DNA from: Eubacterium sp.
Lineage (GTDB): Bacteria; Bacillota; Clostridia; Lachnospirales; Lachnospiraceae
Assembly (NCBI GenBank): GCA_017430325.1
Contig: JAFRNE010000035.1
Span: 84,794 to 148,793, forward strand
Direction of reading: 5' to 3'
Length of the DNA: 64,000 nt
The notes under the pieces are model-generated. The model saw nothing but the letters and a program-made list of their open reading frames with translations, searched no databases and was not told the origin of the DNA. Position 1 is the first letter of the stretch; each line of letters opens with the position of its first letter. Positions 46,476 through 56,148 of this stretch are shown here, one piece after another. A program made the position numbers and the translations under genes.

Positions 46476-48617
46476 TTGGCTGGAAGAGAATATCCACTCG
46501 ATAGAACTCGTAACATCGGTATTATGGCACATATTGATGCCGGTAAGACAACTCTTACAGAGAGAATTCTTTACTACACCGGTGTAAATCATAAGATCGG
46601 TGAGACCTACGAAGGTACTGCTACCATGGACTGGATGGAACAGGAGCAGGAAAGAGGTATCACTATCACATCAGCCGCTACAACCTGCCATTGGACACTT
46701 CAGGAGCAGACTAAGCCGAAGGCCGGAGCTCTTGAGCATCGTATCAATATCATCGATACTCCGGGTCACGTTGACTTCACAGTAGAAGTTGAGCGTTCAC
46801 TCCGCGTACTTGATGGTGCTGTTGGTGTATTTGATGCAAAGGGCGGAGTTGAGCCACAGTCTGAGAACGTATGGCGTCAGGCTGATACATATCACGTACC
46901 AAGAATGGCATTCGTTAACAAGATGGATATCCTTGGTGCAAACTTCTACAATACAGTAGAAGAGATCAAAACAAGACTTGGCAAGAAGCCAATCGTTATA
47001 AACCTTCCGATCGGAAAAGAGGATTATTTCGAAGGAATCATCGACCTCTTTGAGATGAAGGAGTACCTCTATAATGATCATGAGGGTAAGGACATTTCTA
47101 TAGTAGATATCCGTGATGATTACAAGGATCTCGCTGAGGAATGGCATGAGAAGCTTGTTGAATCATGCTGCGAGCTTGATGATGACCTCATGATGGCTTA
47201 TCTTGAGGGTGAGACACCTTCAGTTGATGAGCTTAAAGCTGCTCTCCGTAAGGGTACATGTGCAGCTATCGATACAGCAGAGGGTGAGAAGTCAAGAGTT
47301 GTTCCTGTATGCTGCGGTTCCGCACATCAGAACAAGGGTATCCAGAAGCTTATCGATGCCGTTATAGAGTATATGCCATCTCCAGTTGACATCCCTGATA
47401 TCAAGGGTGTTGACCTTGACGGAAATGAAGTAATCAAGAAGTCTTCTGACACTGAGCCATTCGCAGCACTTGCATTCAAGATCGTTGCTGACCCATTCGT
47501 TGGAAAGCTTGCATTCATCAGAGTTTACTCTGGTAAGTTAAATAAGGGTTCTTATGTACTTAACGCTACAAAGAATCACAAAGAGCGTGTTGGACGTATC
47601 GTTCAGATGCACGCTAATGACCGTACAGATATCGAGACTGTTTACTCAGGAGATATCGCAGCAGTTGTTGGTCTTAAGAATACAACTACAGGTGATACAA
47701 TCTGTGATGATCAGCATCCGGTTATCCTTGAGTCAATGGTATTCCCTGAGCCTGTTATCGAGCTCGCTATCGAGCCTAAGACAAAGGATGGTCAGGATAA
47801 GCTTGCTACAGCACTTTCAAAGCTTGCTGAAGAGGATCCTACATTCAGAACACATACAGATCAGGAAACAGGTCAGACAATCATCGCCGGAATGGGCGAG
47901 CTCCATCTTGAGATCATCGTGGATAGACTCTTGAGGGAGTTCAAGGTAGAGGCTAACGTTGGTGCACCTCAGGTTGCTTACAAGGAGACATTTACAAAGC
48001 CTGTTGATGTTGATTCTAAGTATGCTAAGCAGTCAGGTGGACGTGGTCAGTACGGACATTGTAAGGTTAAGTTCGAGCCAATGGATCCAAACGGCGAAGA
48101 AACATTCAAGTTTGAGTCTACCGTTGTTGGTGGTAGTATCCCTAAGGAATACATCCCAGCTATCGGTGAAGGTATCGAAGAAGCTGCTCAGGCAGGTATC
48201 CTTGCTGGATTCCCTGTACTCGGTGTTTCTGCAACAGTTTATGATGGTTCATACCATGAAGTAGACTCATCTGAAATGGCATTCCACATTGCCGGTTCTA
48301 TGGCATTCAAGGAAGCTATGCAGAAGGGTAATGCTGTTCTTCTTGAGCCTATCATGAAGGTGGAAGTAACTATGCCGGCTGATTACATGGGTGATGTTAT
48401 CGGTGACCTTAACTCACGTCGTGGACAGATCGAGGGTATGGAAGATGTTGGTAATGGTAAGCTTGTAAAGGCTTATGTACCACTTTCTGAGATGTTCGGT
48501 TATTCTACAGACCTTCGTTCTAGAACACAGGGTCGTGGTAACTACTCAATGTTCTTTGAGAAGTATGAGCAGGCTCCTAAGTCAGTACAGGAGAAGGTTC
48601 TCAACGCAAAGAAGTAA
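46476..48617 (+). CDS. fusA: Elongation factor G
   Basis: This 713-residue translational GTPase drives ribosomal translocation. The G1 motif is AHIDAGKTT (about 18-26), switch [11 protein letters not shown] (about 93-101) and NKMD the G4 motif. Domains II-V follow, with the domain IV tip [14 protein letters not shown] near 515 and the C-terminal [16 protein letters not shown]. The start codon is TTG at 46476, an unusual choice, fixed by AAGGAGGAAAA just upstream and by the conserved N-terminus [18 protein letters not shown]. It is the third gene of the str operon. Confidence 0.98.
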   Translation: MAGREYPLDRTRNIGIMAHIDAGKTTLTERILYYTGVNHKIGETYEGTATMDWMEQEQERGITITSAATTCHWTLQEQTKPKAGALEHRINIIDTPGHVDFTVEVERSLRVLDGAVGVFDAKGGVEPQSENVWRQADTYHVPRMAFVNKMDILGANFYNTVEEIKTRLGKKPIVINLPIGKEDYFEGIIDLFEMKEYLYNDHEGKDISIVDIRDDYKDLAEEWHEKLVESCCELDDDLMMAYLEGETPSVDELKAALRKGTCAAIDTAEGEKSRVVPVCCGSAHQNKGIQKLIDAVIEYMPSPVDIPDIKGVDLDGNEVIKKSSDTEPFAALAFKIVADPFVGKLAFIRVYSGKLNKGSYVLNATKNHKERVGRIVQMHANDRTDIETVYSGDIAAVVGLKNTTTGDTICDDQHPVILESMVFPEPVIELAIEPKTKDGQDKLATALSKLAEEDPTFRTHTDQETGQTIIAGMGELHLEIIVDRLLREFKVEANVGAPQVAYKETFTKPVDVDSKYAKQSGGRGQYGHCKVKFEPMDPNGEETFKFESTVVGGSIPKEYIPAIGEGIEEAAQAGILAGFPVLGVSATVYDGSYHEVDSSEMAFHIAGSMAFKEAMQKGNAVLLEPIMKVEVTMPADYMGDVIGDLNSRRGQIEGMEDVGNGKLVKAYVPLSEMFGYSTDLRSRTQGRGNYSMFFEKYEQAPKSVQEKVLNAKK

Positions 48618-48653
48618 TATACTAGAAATATATAGAAACATTTATAAAAAATC

Positions 48654-48682
48654 TTGAAACTTTTTCGGATTTCTAATATAAT
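48654..48682 (+). promoter_or_regulatory. tuf promoter
   Basis: TTGAAA (48654-48659) and TATAAT (48677-48682) with a 17-bp spacer lie 58 nt before tuf, giving EF-Tu its own transcription start in addition to readthrough from fusA. Confidence 0.8.
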
Positions 48683-48740
48683 ATGTTTCAGACTGTAAAG
48701 AATGTCCCGAGGGGGGCAGATTTAAGGAGGAATTTAAAAA

Positions 48741-49928
48741 ATGGCAAAAGCAAAATTCGAAAGAACAAAGCCACATTGTAACATTGGTACTATCGGACAC
48801 GTAGACCATGGTAAAACAACTCTTACAGCTGCTATTACAAAGGTACTTTCTGAGAGAGTAGCTGGAAACGCAGCCGTTGATTTCGCTAACATTGATAAGG
48901 CTCCAGAAGAGAGAGAAAGAGGTATCACAATCTCTACAGCTCACGTTGAGTATGAGACAGACAACAGACACTATGCACACGTTGACTGCCCAGGCCATGC
49001 TGACTATGTAAAGAACATGATCACTGGTGCTGCTCAGATGGACGGCGCTATCCTCGTTGTAGCTGCTACAGACGGTGTTATGGCTCAGACAAAGGAGCAC
49101 ATTCTTCTTGCACGTCAGGTTAACGTTCCATATATCGTAGTATTCCTTAACAAGTGCGACATGGTTGACGATCCGGAGCTTATCGAGCTCGTTGAGATGG
49201 AAGTTACAGAAGTTCTTGAGGAGTATGGTTTCGAAGGTTGCCCAATCATCCAGGGTTCAGCTCTTAAGGCTCTTGAGGATCCAAACGGCGAGTGGGGCGA
49301 TAAGGTAATGGAACTCATGAAGACAGTTGATGAGTACATCCCAACTCCAGAAAGAGATACAGATAAGCCTTTCCTTATGCCTGTTGAGGACGTATTCACA
49401 ATCACAGGTCGTGGTACAGTTGCTACAGGTAGAGTAGAGCGTGGTACACTTCACCTTAATGAGGAACTTGAGATCCTTGGTATCAAGGAAGATGTTAAGA
49501 AGACAGTTGTAACTGGTATCGAGATGTTCAGAAAGATGCTTGATGAGGCACGTGCTGGTGATAACATCGGTGCTCTTCTTCGTGGTGTTAACCGTGACGA
49601 AGTTGAAAAGGGACAGGTTCTTGCTAAGCCAGGTTCAGTAACATGCCACAAGAAGTTCACAGCTCAGGTTTACGTTCTTACAAAGGACGAGGGTGGACGT
49701 CATACACCTTTCTTCAACAACTATCGTCCACAGTTCTACTTCAGAACAACAGACGTAACTGGTGTTTGTAACCTTCCTGCAGGTACAGAAATGTGCATGC
49801 CTGGTGATAACGTAGAGATGACTATCGAACTTATCCATCCAGTAGCTATGGAGCAGGGACTTAGATTCGCTATCCGTGAGGGTGGTAGAACAGTTGGTTC
49901 TGGATCAGTTGTTTCAATCATCGAGTAA
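48741..49928 (+). CDS. tuf: Elongation factor Tu
   Basis: This 395-residue GTPase brings aminoacyl-tRNA to the ribosome. Motifs are GHVDHGKTT (G1, about 19-27), DCPGHADYV (switch II), NKCDM (G4) and the domain II-III sequence [20 protein letters not shown] precedes the ATG and the gene has its own promoter. Codon use is strongly biased, as expected for a very highly expressed gene. A strong terminator follows, closing the translation cluster. Confidence 0.99.
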   Translation: MAKAKFERTKPHCNIGTIGHVDHGKTTLTAAITKVLSERVAGNAAVDFANIDKAPEERERGITISTAHVEYETDNRHYAHVDCPGHADYVKNMITGAAQMDGAILVVAATDGVMAQTKEHILLARQVNVPYIVVFLNKCDMVDDPELIELVEMEVTEVLEEYGFEGCPIIQGSALKALEDPNGEWGDKVMELMKTVDEYIPTPERDTDKPFLMPVEDVFTITGRGTVATGRVERGTLHLNEELEILGIKEDVKKTVVTGIEMFRKMLDEARAGDNIGALLRGVNRDEVEKGQVLAKPGSVTCHKKFTAQVYVLTKDEGGRHTPFFNNYRPQFYFRTTDVTGVCNLPAGTEMCMPGDNVEMTIELIHPVAMEQGLRFAIREGGRTVGSGSVVSIIE

Positions 49929-49965
49929 TTATCAATAGATTACGAGACACACAATAAATAAAACA

Positions 49966-50010
49966 GAGATCGCACTGCAGGCTTGCTTGCACAGTGCGGT
50001 CTCTTTTTTT
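49966..50010 (+). terminator. Terminator after tuf
   Basis: GAGATCGCACTG (49966-49977) pairs with CAGTGCGGTCTC (49992-50003, one G-T pair), followed by a run of Ts. Confidence 0.92.
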
Positions 50011-50149
50011 GTGTTTATGAACATATAAAGCAAAATATAGTGGTCTCTTCATAAAGTTTTAACAAAATATGCAAATTTCCACTTTTATTTTTTGCAGTTT
50101 TGCTATATGATATAAGAAGGTATTTTGGCACATATGTTAGGAGGTTACG

Positions 50150-51886
50150 ATGGATAATCAGTATTCTTTCAATACAAATGATGAAACCGGTGTAGAAACG
50201 ACCGATATAAATCAAGAGATCAAGGCTAAGAGGGGCGGAAAAAAGCCTGCAAAGAACAGAGGACTGGACAGCCTTAGGGGTATAGCTGTCATTGTTGCTC
50301 TGATCGCGCTGCTTTTCTGGAACGTATTTAAAGGTGGAACACTTATTTTCAATATGTTCTACGTGGTTCTTGGATATATAACTACTGTTACGGCAGTAAG
50401 TCTGATGCGCAAGGATCGATACAATGTTCCTGAATTCTATATTAAGAGGATCAAGACCTATTACCTTGAGGTTATTGTTCTTCTCTTTGCTTTCTGTGGT
50501 CTGTCGACTATATTTGCGCATGCCTGCACAAAACATATAGGCCGCGAGATCATGGATTTTGTTCTTGGTTTCACCGTATTTTTCCTCGTATTTCCACTTT
50601 TGTTTTTCATATGGAACAAAATAGCTGATAAGAGCGGACCGATGGCATCAAATATCTTCCTTGCCATTGTTATCGCGGTTGATGCGATCGCATCTATATT
50701 TATAAATGAATCGATCATTAATATCTACCCATACCTTATCGGTATGCTGGCAGCACTTATTTATAAAAAGAAGCTTAAATATTCCGGACTTCCTCAGGAT
50801 TATAAGAGGAACAGAATGTTTATCTTCATTGTTGCTTCGGTTCTTGTGCTGGTAGGAGAGATATTCTATACGGGCAGCACAGCGCTTTCAAGACTGGGAG
50901 TTGTAGAAGTAACAGTAGCCATGGGTGTGATGGTATGGTATGCTACGGCAACATATCTTAAGATCGGTTCAGTTCTTGACCGGGGCTTCCTCAAAGCACT
51001 TGGCAAGATGTGGCTTGAGTTCAACATAAGCTTTATCGCATGTACATATATATTTATTTATAAGGACTGGGTAAACGTTCCTGGAAGGATAATCCTTGCT
51101 ATAGTTATTCTGGCTCTGACATATATCCTTTATAAGGTCGTTCACTTTATCAGTGTTGCAAGCATCAAGGAGAGCGTTGCCAGATCAAATATAGGCGGCG
51201 ACGTTACCAAGACAGTTCTTAAACTCCTTCCACTCATAGTACTTGGCGTACTTATGATCGTTGGATTTATCGGACTCATCGTAAGTGCATCTTCTTCAGA
51301 TGATAAGGAGAAGAAGGAAAAGAAGGAGACACCAACAGAGGCAACAACGGAAGCAACTACAACAGAGGCTCCTACAACACAGGCTACAACAGAAGCTACC
51401 ACAGAGGCGCCAAAGGCTGTTGATTCATCTAAGGTTACCATCATCGGAGATTTCATTCTTGAGGGTGCTCAGGATCATATCCTTGAGGAGATGCCGGAAA
51501 TATACATCGACTCAAATCAGAACCGTCAGGTTTATGATGGCTCATACGTAGCTAAGGATCTTGCTGAGGCAGGAAACCTCAGAGATGTAGTCGTTATCGA
51601 GCTTGGTACAAACGGTCCGTTTGAGCAGGAGACCGGCCAGGAATTCATCGATGCGATCGGTAAGAATAAGAGGATCTATTGGATAAATATTTATGCAAGC
51701 AATCGTGACTACGAGCAGTCAGTAAACGAAACGATCCAGAAGCTTGCAGATGCAAATGAAAATGTAAATGTCATCGACTGGAACAAGGCAGTTAAGGATA
51801 ATCCGGATTACGTTCATGACGGATTCTACCTTACCGAGGAAGGTCTTGAGGCACTTGCAAAGCTTATAAATACTTCTGCTAAATAA
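50150..51886 (+). CDS. OatA-like acyltransferase-3 protein with degenerate SGNH domain
   Basis: This 578-residue protein has the layout of a cell-wall O-acetyltransferase: an N-terminal multi-helix acyltransferase-3 region (about 38-390, starting RGLDSLRGIAVIV), a Thr/Glu/Ala-rich external linker (about 395-425, repeats of TTEA), and a C-terminal SGNH-hydrolase-like domain (about 430-578). In active SGNH domains the first motif is GDS and the last is DxxH. Here the first motif reads IGDFILEGA, with Phe435 in place of Ser, and the last reads HDGFYL, with Asp557 kept but Tyr560 in place of His. Two of the three catalytic residues are therefore absent. The domain may bind glycan without transferring acetyl groups. 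AGGAGG precedes the ATG. It is monocistronic, with terminators on both sides. Confidence 0.88.
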   Translation: MDNQYSFNTNDETGVETTDINQEIKAKRGGKKPAKNRGLDSLRGIAVIVALIALLFWNVFKGGTLIFNMFYVVLGYITTVTAVSLMRKDRYNVPEFYIKRIKTYYLEVIVLLFAFCGLSTIFAHACTKHIGREIMDFVLGFTVFFLVFPLLFFIWNKIADKSGPMASNIFLAIVIAVDAIASIFINESIINIYPYLIGMLAALIYKKKLKYSGLPQDYKRNRMFIFIVASVLVLVGEIFYTGSTALSRLGVVEVTVAMGVMVWYATATYLKIGSVLDRGFLKALGKMWLEFNISFIACTYIFIYKDWVNVPGRIILAIVILALTYILYKVVHFISVASIKESVARSNIGGDVTKTVLKLLPLIVLGVLMIVGFIGLIVSASSSDDKEKKEKKETPTEATTEATTTEAPTTQATTEATTEAPKAVDSSKVTIIGDFILEGAQDHILEEMPEIYIDSNQNRQVYDGSYVAKDLAEAGNLRDVVVIELGTNGPFEQETGQEFIDAIGKNKRIYWINIYASNRDYEQSVNETIQKLADANENVNVIDWNKAVKDNPDYVHDGFYLTEEGLEALAKLINTSAK

Positions 51887-51901
51887 TTAGAAGAATGACC
51901 G

Positions 51902-51930
51902 GGCGGTGCAGAAATGCACCGCCTTTATTT
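51902..51930 (+). terminator. Terminator with GAAA tetraloop
   Basis: GGCGGTGCA-GAAA-TGCACCGCC is a perfect 9-bp stem with a GNRA loop followed by TTTATTT. It lies directly before the ribosome site of the next gene, so it may attenuate the downstream operon as well as end the OatA-like transcript. Confidence 0.7.
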
Positions 51931-51943
51931 GAAGGAACACATT

Positions 51944-53350
51944 ATGGCAGGTTCGGAAAAGAAAAGTGAAAAAGATATAAAGATCGAAGAGCTTGCGAAG
52001 AAGGTTATGGATATAGCGAGAGACCGTATAGCCGTAAGTCTTCGTTTTCTTGATATTGCCCTTGCGGAGGCTAAGATCATTCCGAAGAAAGATATTAAGA
52101 ATAAGAACGAGACATCCGGCGGCGGAATGGCAACGGACGGGCAGTATATTTACTATGATCCGGTGTGGGTGCTTCAGACCTACAAGACCGAGCCGGCTCT
52201 TGTGACAAGGACCTACCTGCATCTTCTTCTGCATCTGCTGTTTTTCCATCCTTTCAGCTATGACAAGCTGGATAAGGTGCTCTGGGATTTTGCAGCAGAC
52301 ATAGCGGTTGAAGCATCGATAATCTCGCTGGACAATCCGGCCTTTAAGGTAGAGAAAGATGCTGAGGCGGTTGAGGAGCTTAGGACGATCAAGAGGCTCT
52401 GCCATGGCATTACTGCTGAGAAGGTTTATAAATACCTTCGTACCTATGATATATCAGAAGCCGGCAAGATAAGATGGTTTGTACTCTTTCATAAGGACGA
52501 GCATATATATTGGAGAAAGAAGCAGGAGATAAGCATACAGCTTGAAAAGTGGCAGAGGATAAGCCAGAGAGTCAAGACGGACCTTAAGAATTTCTCTAAG
52601 GGCGGAATAGCCAATGAAGAGATGGAAGCAAGTCTTTCGGATGCCACAAGAGAAAAATACGACTATACCGAGCTTCTCCAGAGATTCATGACCAGTGGAG
52701 AGGATATCAGGCAGAGTGATGATGAATTCGATTATATTTATTATACCTATGGTCTGCAGCAGTACGGAAATATGCCGTTGATCGAGCCGCTGGAGTACAG
52801 GGATTCGAGAAAGGTCAGAGAGTTTATCATAGCACTGGATACCTCGGCTTCGTGTAAAGGGGCGGTCGTTCAGACCTTCCTGAAGAAGACCTACAGTATA
52901 CTTAAGAGCAAGGATAACTTCTTTACAGAGGTAAATATACATATCATTCAGTGTGACAGCCAGATAAGGCAGGACACCAAGATAACAAATAATGATGAGT
53001 TTGAAGAATTCTGCAGAAGCTTCAAGCTTAAGGGCTTTGGAACAACAGACTTCAGACCGGTTTTCAAATACGTTGATGAGCTGATAGAGAAGGACGAGTT
53101 TGAAAATCTGAAGGGACTTATATATTTTACGGATGGTTATGGTGATTATCCCGAGAAGATGCCAGACTATGATGTGATGTTTGCATTCCTTTCTGAGGAT
53201 GATTATGCACCGAAACCGCCTGTGTGGGCTTACAAGATAGTGCTTCAGCCGGAGGAACTTGAGGCAGAGATGCTTCGACTTGAAGAGAAGCAGCGTCAGG
53301 CTGAGGCTATGAAGCAGGCAGAAGAACAGAGTCAGAACGAAACAACGTAA
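51944..53350 (+). CDS. VWA-like protein with metallopeptidase-like N-domain (DUF2201 type)
   Basis: This 468-residue protein resembles the DUF2201 family: an N-terminal putative metallopeptidase fold followed by a VWA-like domain. The helix that normally carries HExxH reads HLLLHLLFFH (His93, His97, His102): the histidines are kept but the catalytic Glu is Leu. Metal binding is possible, peptidase activity unlikely. The VWA domain begins FIIALDTSAS with MIDAS residues Asp299, Ser301 and Ser303. The C-terminus is a Glu/Gln-rich helix. The ATG at 51944 follows GAAGGAA; an earlier in-frame ATG overlaps the terminator hairpin. The next gene is a MoxR-like ATPase, the usual partner of VWA proteins (compare RavA-ViaA). 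It lacks a signal peptide, so it acts in the cytoplasm. Confidence 0.85.
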   Translation: MAGSEKKSEKDIKIEELAKKVMDIARDRIAVSLRFLDIALAEAKIIPKKDIKNKNETSGGGMATDGQYIYYDPVWVLQTYKTEPALVTRTYLHLLLHLLFFHPFSYDKLDKVLWDFAADIAVEASIISLDNPAFKVEKDAEAVEELRTIKRLCHGITAEKVYKYLRTYDISEAGKIRWFVLFHKDEHIYWRKKQEISIQLEKWQRISQRVKTDLKNFSKGGIANEEMEASLSDATREKYDYTELLQRFMTSGEDIRQSDDEFDYIYYTYGLQQYGNMPLIEPLEYRDSRKVREFIIALDTSASCKGAVVQTFLKKTYSILKSKDNFFTEVNIHIIQCDSQIRQDTKITNNDEFEEFCRSFKLKGFGTTDFRPVFKYVDELIEKDEFENLKGLIYFTDGYGDYPEKMPDYDVMFAFLSEDDYAPKPPVWAYKIVLQPEELEAEMLRLEEKQRQAEAMKQAEEQSQNETT

Positions 53351-53417
53351 CAGGCTGAGGATTGATCAAAAGAGGCGAATAGACGGATAGTGAGAATGAT
53401 TACGGAGGCATAACAGA

Positions 53418-54941
53418 ATGAATATAAATCAGGCAAAGAATTATATAAAGAATGACGTGGGCTTATATCTTATGAAGGATGAGTGGGGCGAATACAGGAT
53501 ACCTGTCGTAAGACAGAGACCTATATTTCTCCTGGGTGCGCCTGGAATAGGTAAGACGGCCATCATGGAGCAGATCGCAGCAGAGCTTGGAATAGCTCTT
53601 GTGTCATATTCCATGACTCATCATACCAGACAGTCTGCGCTGGGACTTCCTTTCATCAAGCATGAGAGTTACGAGGGCATGGAGTATGATGTTTCCGAAT
53701 ATACTATGAGTGAGATCATCGCATCGATTTATTCGGTAATGCGTGAATCAGGTGTTAAGGAGGGAATACTCTTCCTTGATGAGATCAACTGCGTATCTGA
53801 GACACTGGCTCCGTCGATGCTCCAGTTCCTGCAGTATAAGGTGTTTGGCAAGCACAGGGTGCCTGACGGCTGGGTAATAGTTACTGCCGGAAATCCGCCT
53901 GAATATAATAAGAGCGTGCGCGAATTTGACGTTGTAACTATGGACAGACTTAAGATACTTACGGTTGAGGCTGACTACGATACCTGGAAGCGTTATGCCA
54001 AGGAGAATAATGTCCGCAGCGAGGTAACAAGCTTCCTGGAGATACATAAGGATTATTTCTACCATATGGAAATGACCACGAAGGGCCGCTCATACGTAAC
54101 AGCCAGAGGCTGGGAGGATCTTTCCACCATACTCGGTCTCTACAATGAGAAGGATCTTGCAGTTGATGAGACCCTTGTGGGCCAGTATATAAGAAACGAC
54201 AAGATCGTTAAGGAATTTACAGCCTACTACGACCTCTATAATAAATACAAGAGAGACTACAGGCTGGATGATATACTTGGAGGCAATCCGCCGGAAAGTG
54301 CATTTGCCAGAAGTAAGAGGGCAGGCTTTGATGAGAGGCTTTCTGTCCTCGGTATGCTCATGGATAAGATCGAGGCTGAGATCAGCGATGTCATGGAGAA
54401 GACTGATTATCTTTCAGAGCTTCTTAAGCTCCTGAAGCAGCTTAAGGAAAATACAGTAAAATACACTGCAGCTTCCGATGTTATTTCTTTCCTGGAAAAA
54501 TGCGCTGAGGCAGAGAAAAACAGAATGGATAAGCTGGCAAAGGCCAATTCGCTTTCCGATAAGGATAAGAGAAAGCTTAGAAGGATCAGTGACCAGCTAA
54601 ATAAGATGGTGAAGGAGATCGTTGCCGCAGGTTCGGATGTAAAGGAACCTGGAGAGGCATTTGACATCGTTAAGAAGAGCTATGATGCTGAAGTTGGCGA
54701 AATGAGAGCGGATGTCCAGAATACAAAGAACAGGATGCATAACCTCTTTGATTATGTTGAGAAGGCCTTTGAAGAGGGCAATGAGATGCTCCTCCTTGTA
54801 ACTGAGTTTACAGTTAATGAGAACTCTTCAAGATTTATCGCTCAGTTCGGTTCGGAGGATTATACCAAGGCCAGCGAAACATTGATGCTTACAGAGAGAC
54901 AGGATGCGATTAAGAGAGAAATACTTGAGCTGGATATCTGA
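53418..54941 (+). CDS. MoxR-like AAA+ ATPase
   Basis: This 507-residue AAA+ ATPase has Walker A GAPGIGKT (40-47), Walker B ILFLDE (117-122), a sensor-1 region TAGNPPEYN and a sensor-2-like Arg-containing helix (TKGRSYVTARGWEDL). The C-terminal half (about 290-507) is long, helical and charged, with coiled-coil character. MoxR ATPases act as chaperones that load or remodel VWA-domain partners, here most likely the protein encoded just upstream. CGGAGG lies before the ATG. Spacing to the upstream gene is 67 nt and to the next gene 93 nt, consistent with one transcript. Confidence 0.9.
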   Translation: MNINQAKNYIKNDVGLYLMKDEWGEYRIPVVRQRPIFLLGAPGIGKTAIMEQIAAELGIALVSYSMTHHTRQSALGLPFIKHESYEGMEYDVSEYTMSEIIASIYSVMRESGVKEGILFLDEINCVSETLAPSMLQFLQYKVFGKHRVPDGWVIVTAGNPPEYNKSVREFDVVTMDRLKILTVEADYDTWKRYAKENNVRSEVTSFLEIHKDYFYHMEMTTKGRSYVTARGWEDLSTILGLYNEKDLAVDETLVGQYIRNDKIVKEFTAYYDLYNKYKRDYRLDDILGGNPPESAFARSKRAGFDERLSVLGMLMDKIEAEISDVMEKTDYLSELLKLLKQLKENTVKYTAASDVISFLEKCAEAEKNRMDKLAKANSLSDKDKRKLRRISDQLNKMVKEIVAAGSDVKEPGEAFDIVKKSYDAEVGEMRADVQNTKNRMHNLFDYVEKAFEEGNEMLLLVTEFTVNENSSRFIAQFGSEDYTKASETLMLTERQDAIKREILELDI

Positions 54942-55034
54942 TCGTGAGTGTATTATGATAAGAGTATATTTTACCGGAGAGAGTTCGGTGGATGATACAC
55001 AGCTGACAAGAATAAAGAAGAATAGAGGGATCAT

Positions 55035-55967
55035 ATGTCAGATAAAATGATCAAGACATCACAGGGTGAACTTTATTATGTGATAAAGGAAGATCGGGTT
55101 AACATAACATCATATGCAGGCGAGGATGAGCAGGTTATAATTCCTGAGATGATCGCAGGACTGCCGGTAAGGAAGATTGATAAAAAAGCCTTCATGAATG
55201 CAAAGAGGCTGAAGTCGGTGATACTGCCGGACAGCATAAGAAAGCTTGCGGACTGGGCATTTTCATACTGCAGGATGCTCACAACAGTTGAACTTCCGAG
55301 AAAGAAGATCGCTATGGGGCATTCACCTTTCCTTGGTGATGACAGGCTTCAGAAGATCATGCTGAGGAGCAGAAAGAAGAATCCGGATGAGCTGTGGCTC
55401 TCTATGTCTGAGAGTGACAGGGATGATACCGGAGTTCTCCTGGCTTCACTGTACAATATGAAAAACACAGAGCATCTCCTTAACTGCAGCACTGCAGGTA
55501 CAGAGGAGTGGTTTGAAGGCCTCGACAGAAGGCTGCTTGAGTTCGTCGATGAACCGGATGAAGAAGGTCATGCAGAGATGATCCTTTGCGGAGAAGAGGA
55601 CCTTGAATGTACACTGGATGTATTTATCACAAACAAGAGAAAGAAGAAGTCGAGAGCTGCATTTCTTAGACTGCTGCATCCGGCAGGGCTTACAGAGGCG
55701 GTTGAAGAGAGATATAAAGGGTATCTGCTGAGTCATGTTGTGGGCTGTGAGTCTGATGAGGCATGGCAGGTGATGAAGGAGGAGTTCGGACATCTGAAGG
55801 AGTATTACGAATACTATGTCGAGATTGGATGCCTGAACGATGATAACTTCACTGATACTATAGTAGATCTCGGAGATAAGCAGGCGGAGATGAAGGCTTA
55901 CTTCCTCAGATGGAAGGAGGCAAATAAGCCTTCGGAGGAGGATTTCTTCGACAGCTTTGAATTGTAA
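55035..55967 (+). CDS. Leucine-rich-repeat (BspA-like) protein, third member of the VWA-MoxR set
   Basis: This 310-residue protein begins with one or two BspA-type leucine-rich repeat units (about 20-90: EQVIIPEMIAGLPVRKIDKK, AFMNAKRLKSVILPDSIRKL, then DWAFSYCRMLTTVELP). The rest (about 120-300) is helical and repetitive in feel, loosely ankyrin-like, and very acidic at the end (EEDFFDSFEL). There is no signal peptide, unlike secreted BspA adhesins, so it probably stays in the cytoplasm. Its position directly behind the VWA and MoxR genes, followed by a terminator, makes it the likely third component, perhaps a substrate adaptor. The start is supported by GAGGGA before the ATG. Function unknown. 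Confidence 0.82.
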   Translation: MSDKMIKTSQGELYYVIKEDRVNITSYAGEDEQVIIPEMIAGLPVRKIDKKAFMNAKRLKSVILPDSIRKLADWAFSYCRMLTTVELPRKKIAMGHSPFLGDDRLQKIMLRSRKKNPDELWLSMSESDRDDTGVLLASLYNMKNTEHLLNCSTAGTEEWFEGLDRRLLEFVDEPDEEGHAEMILCGEEDLECTLDVFITNKRKKKSRAAFLRLLHPAGLTEAVEERYKGYLLSHVVGCESDEAWQVMKEEFGHLKEYYEYYVEIGCLNDDNFTDTIVDLGDKQAEMKAYFLRWKEANKPSEEDFFDSFEL

Positions 55968-55986
55968 ACAGAAGATGATCAATGAT

Positions 55987-56020
55987 AACACCACCGGTTT
56001 ATTCGGTGGTGTTTATATTT
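55987..56020 (+). terminator. Terminator of the VWA-MoxR-LRR operon
   Basis: AACACCACCG (55987-55996) and CGGTGGTGTT (56004-56013) form a perfect 10-bp stem followed by a T-rich stretch. Confidence 0.85.
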
Positions 56021-56148
56021 CAAGCATGTAGTGTAATAATGGTGTATTTTTGCGGGTATGATGGAAGGAACAGGGCTGATAAGATAGGTTTATAAACAAT
56101 AAACATGGATGGAAGATAAAAGTATTTATCAAAAGGAGTTATGCTGAC

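Noticed and set aside
54955..55053. A 32-codon frame between the MoxR and LRR genes
   Set aside because: It has no ribosome site and overlaps the start of the LRR gene; no conserved feature seen.
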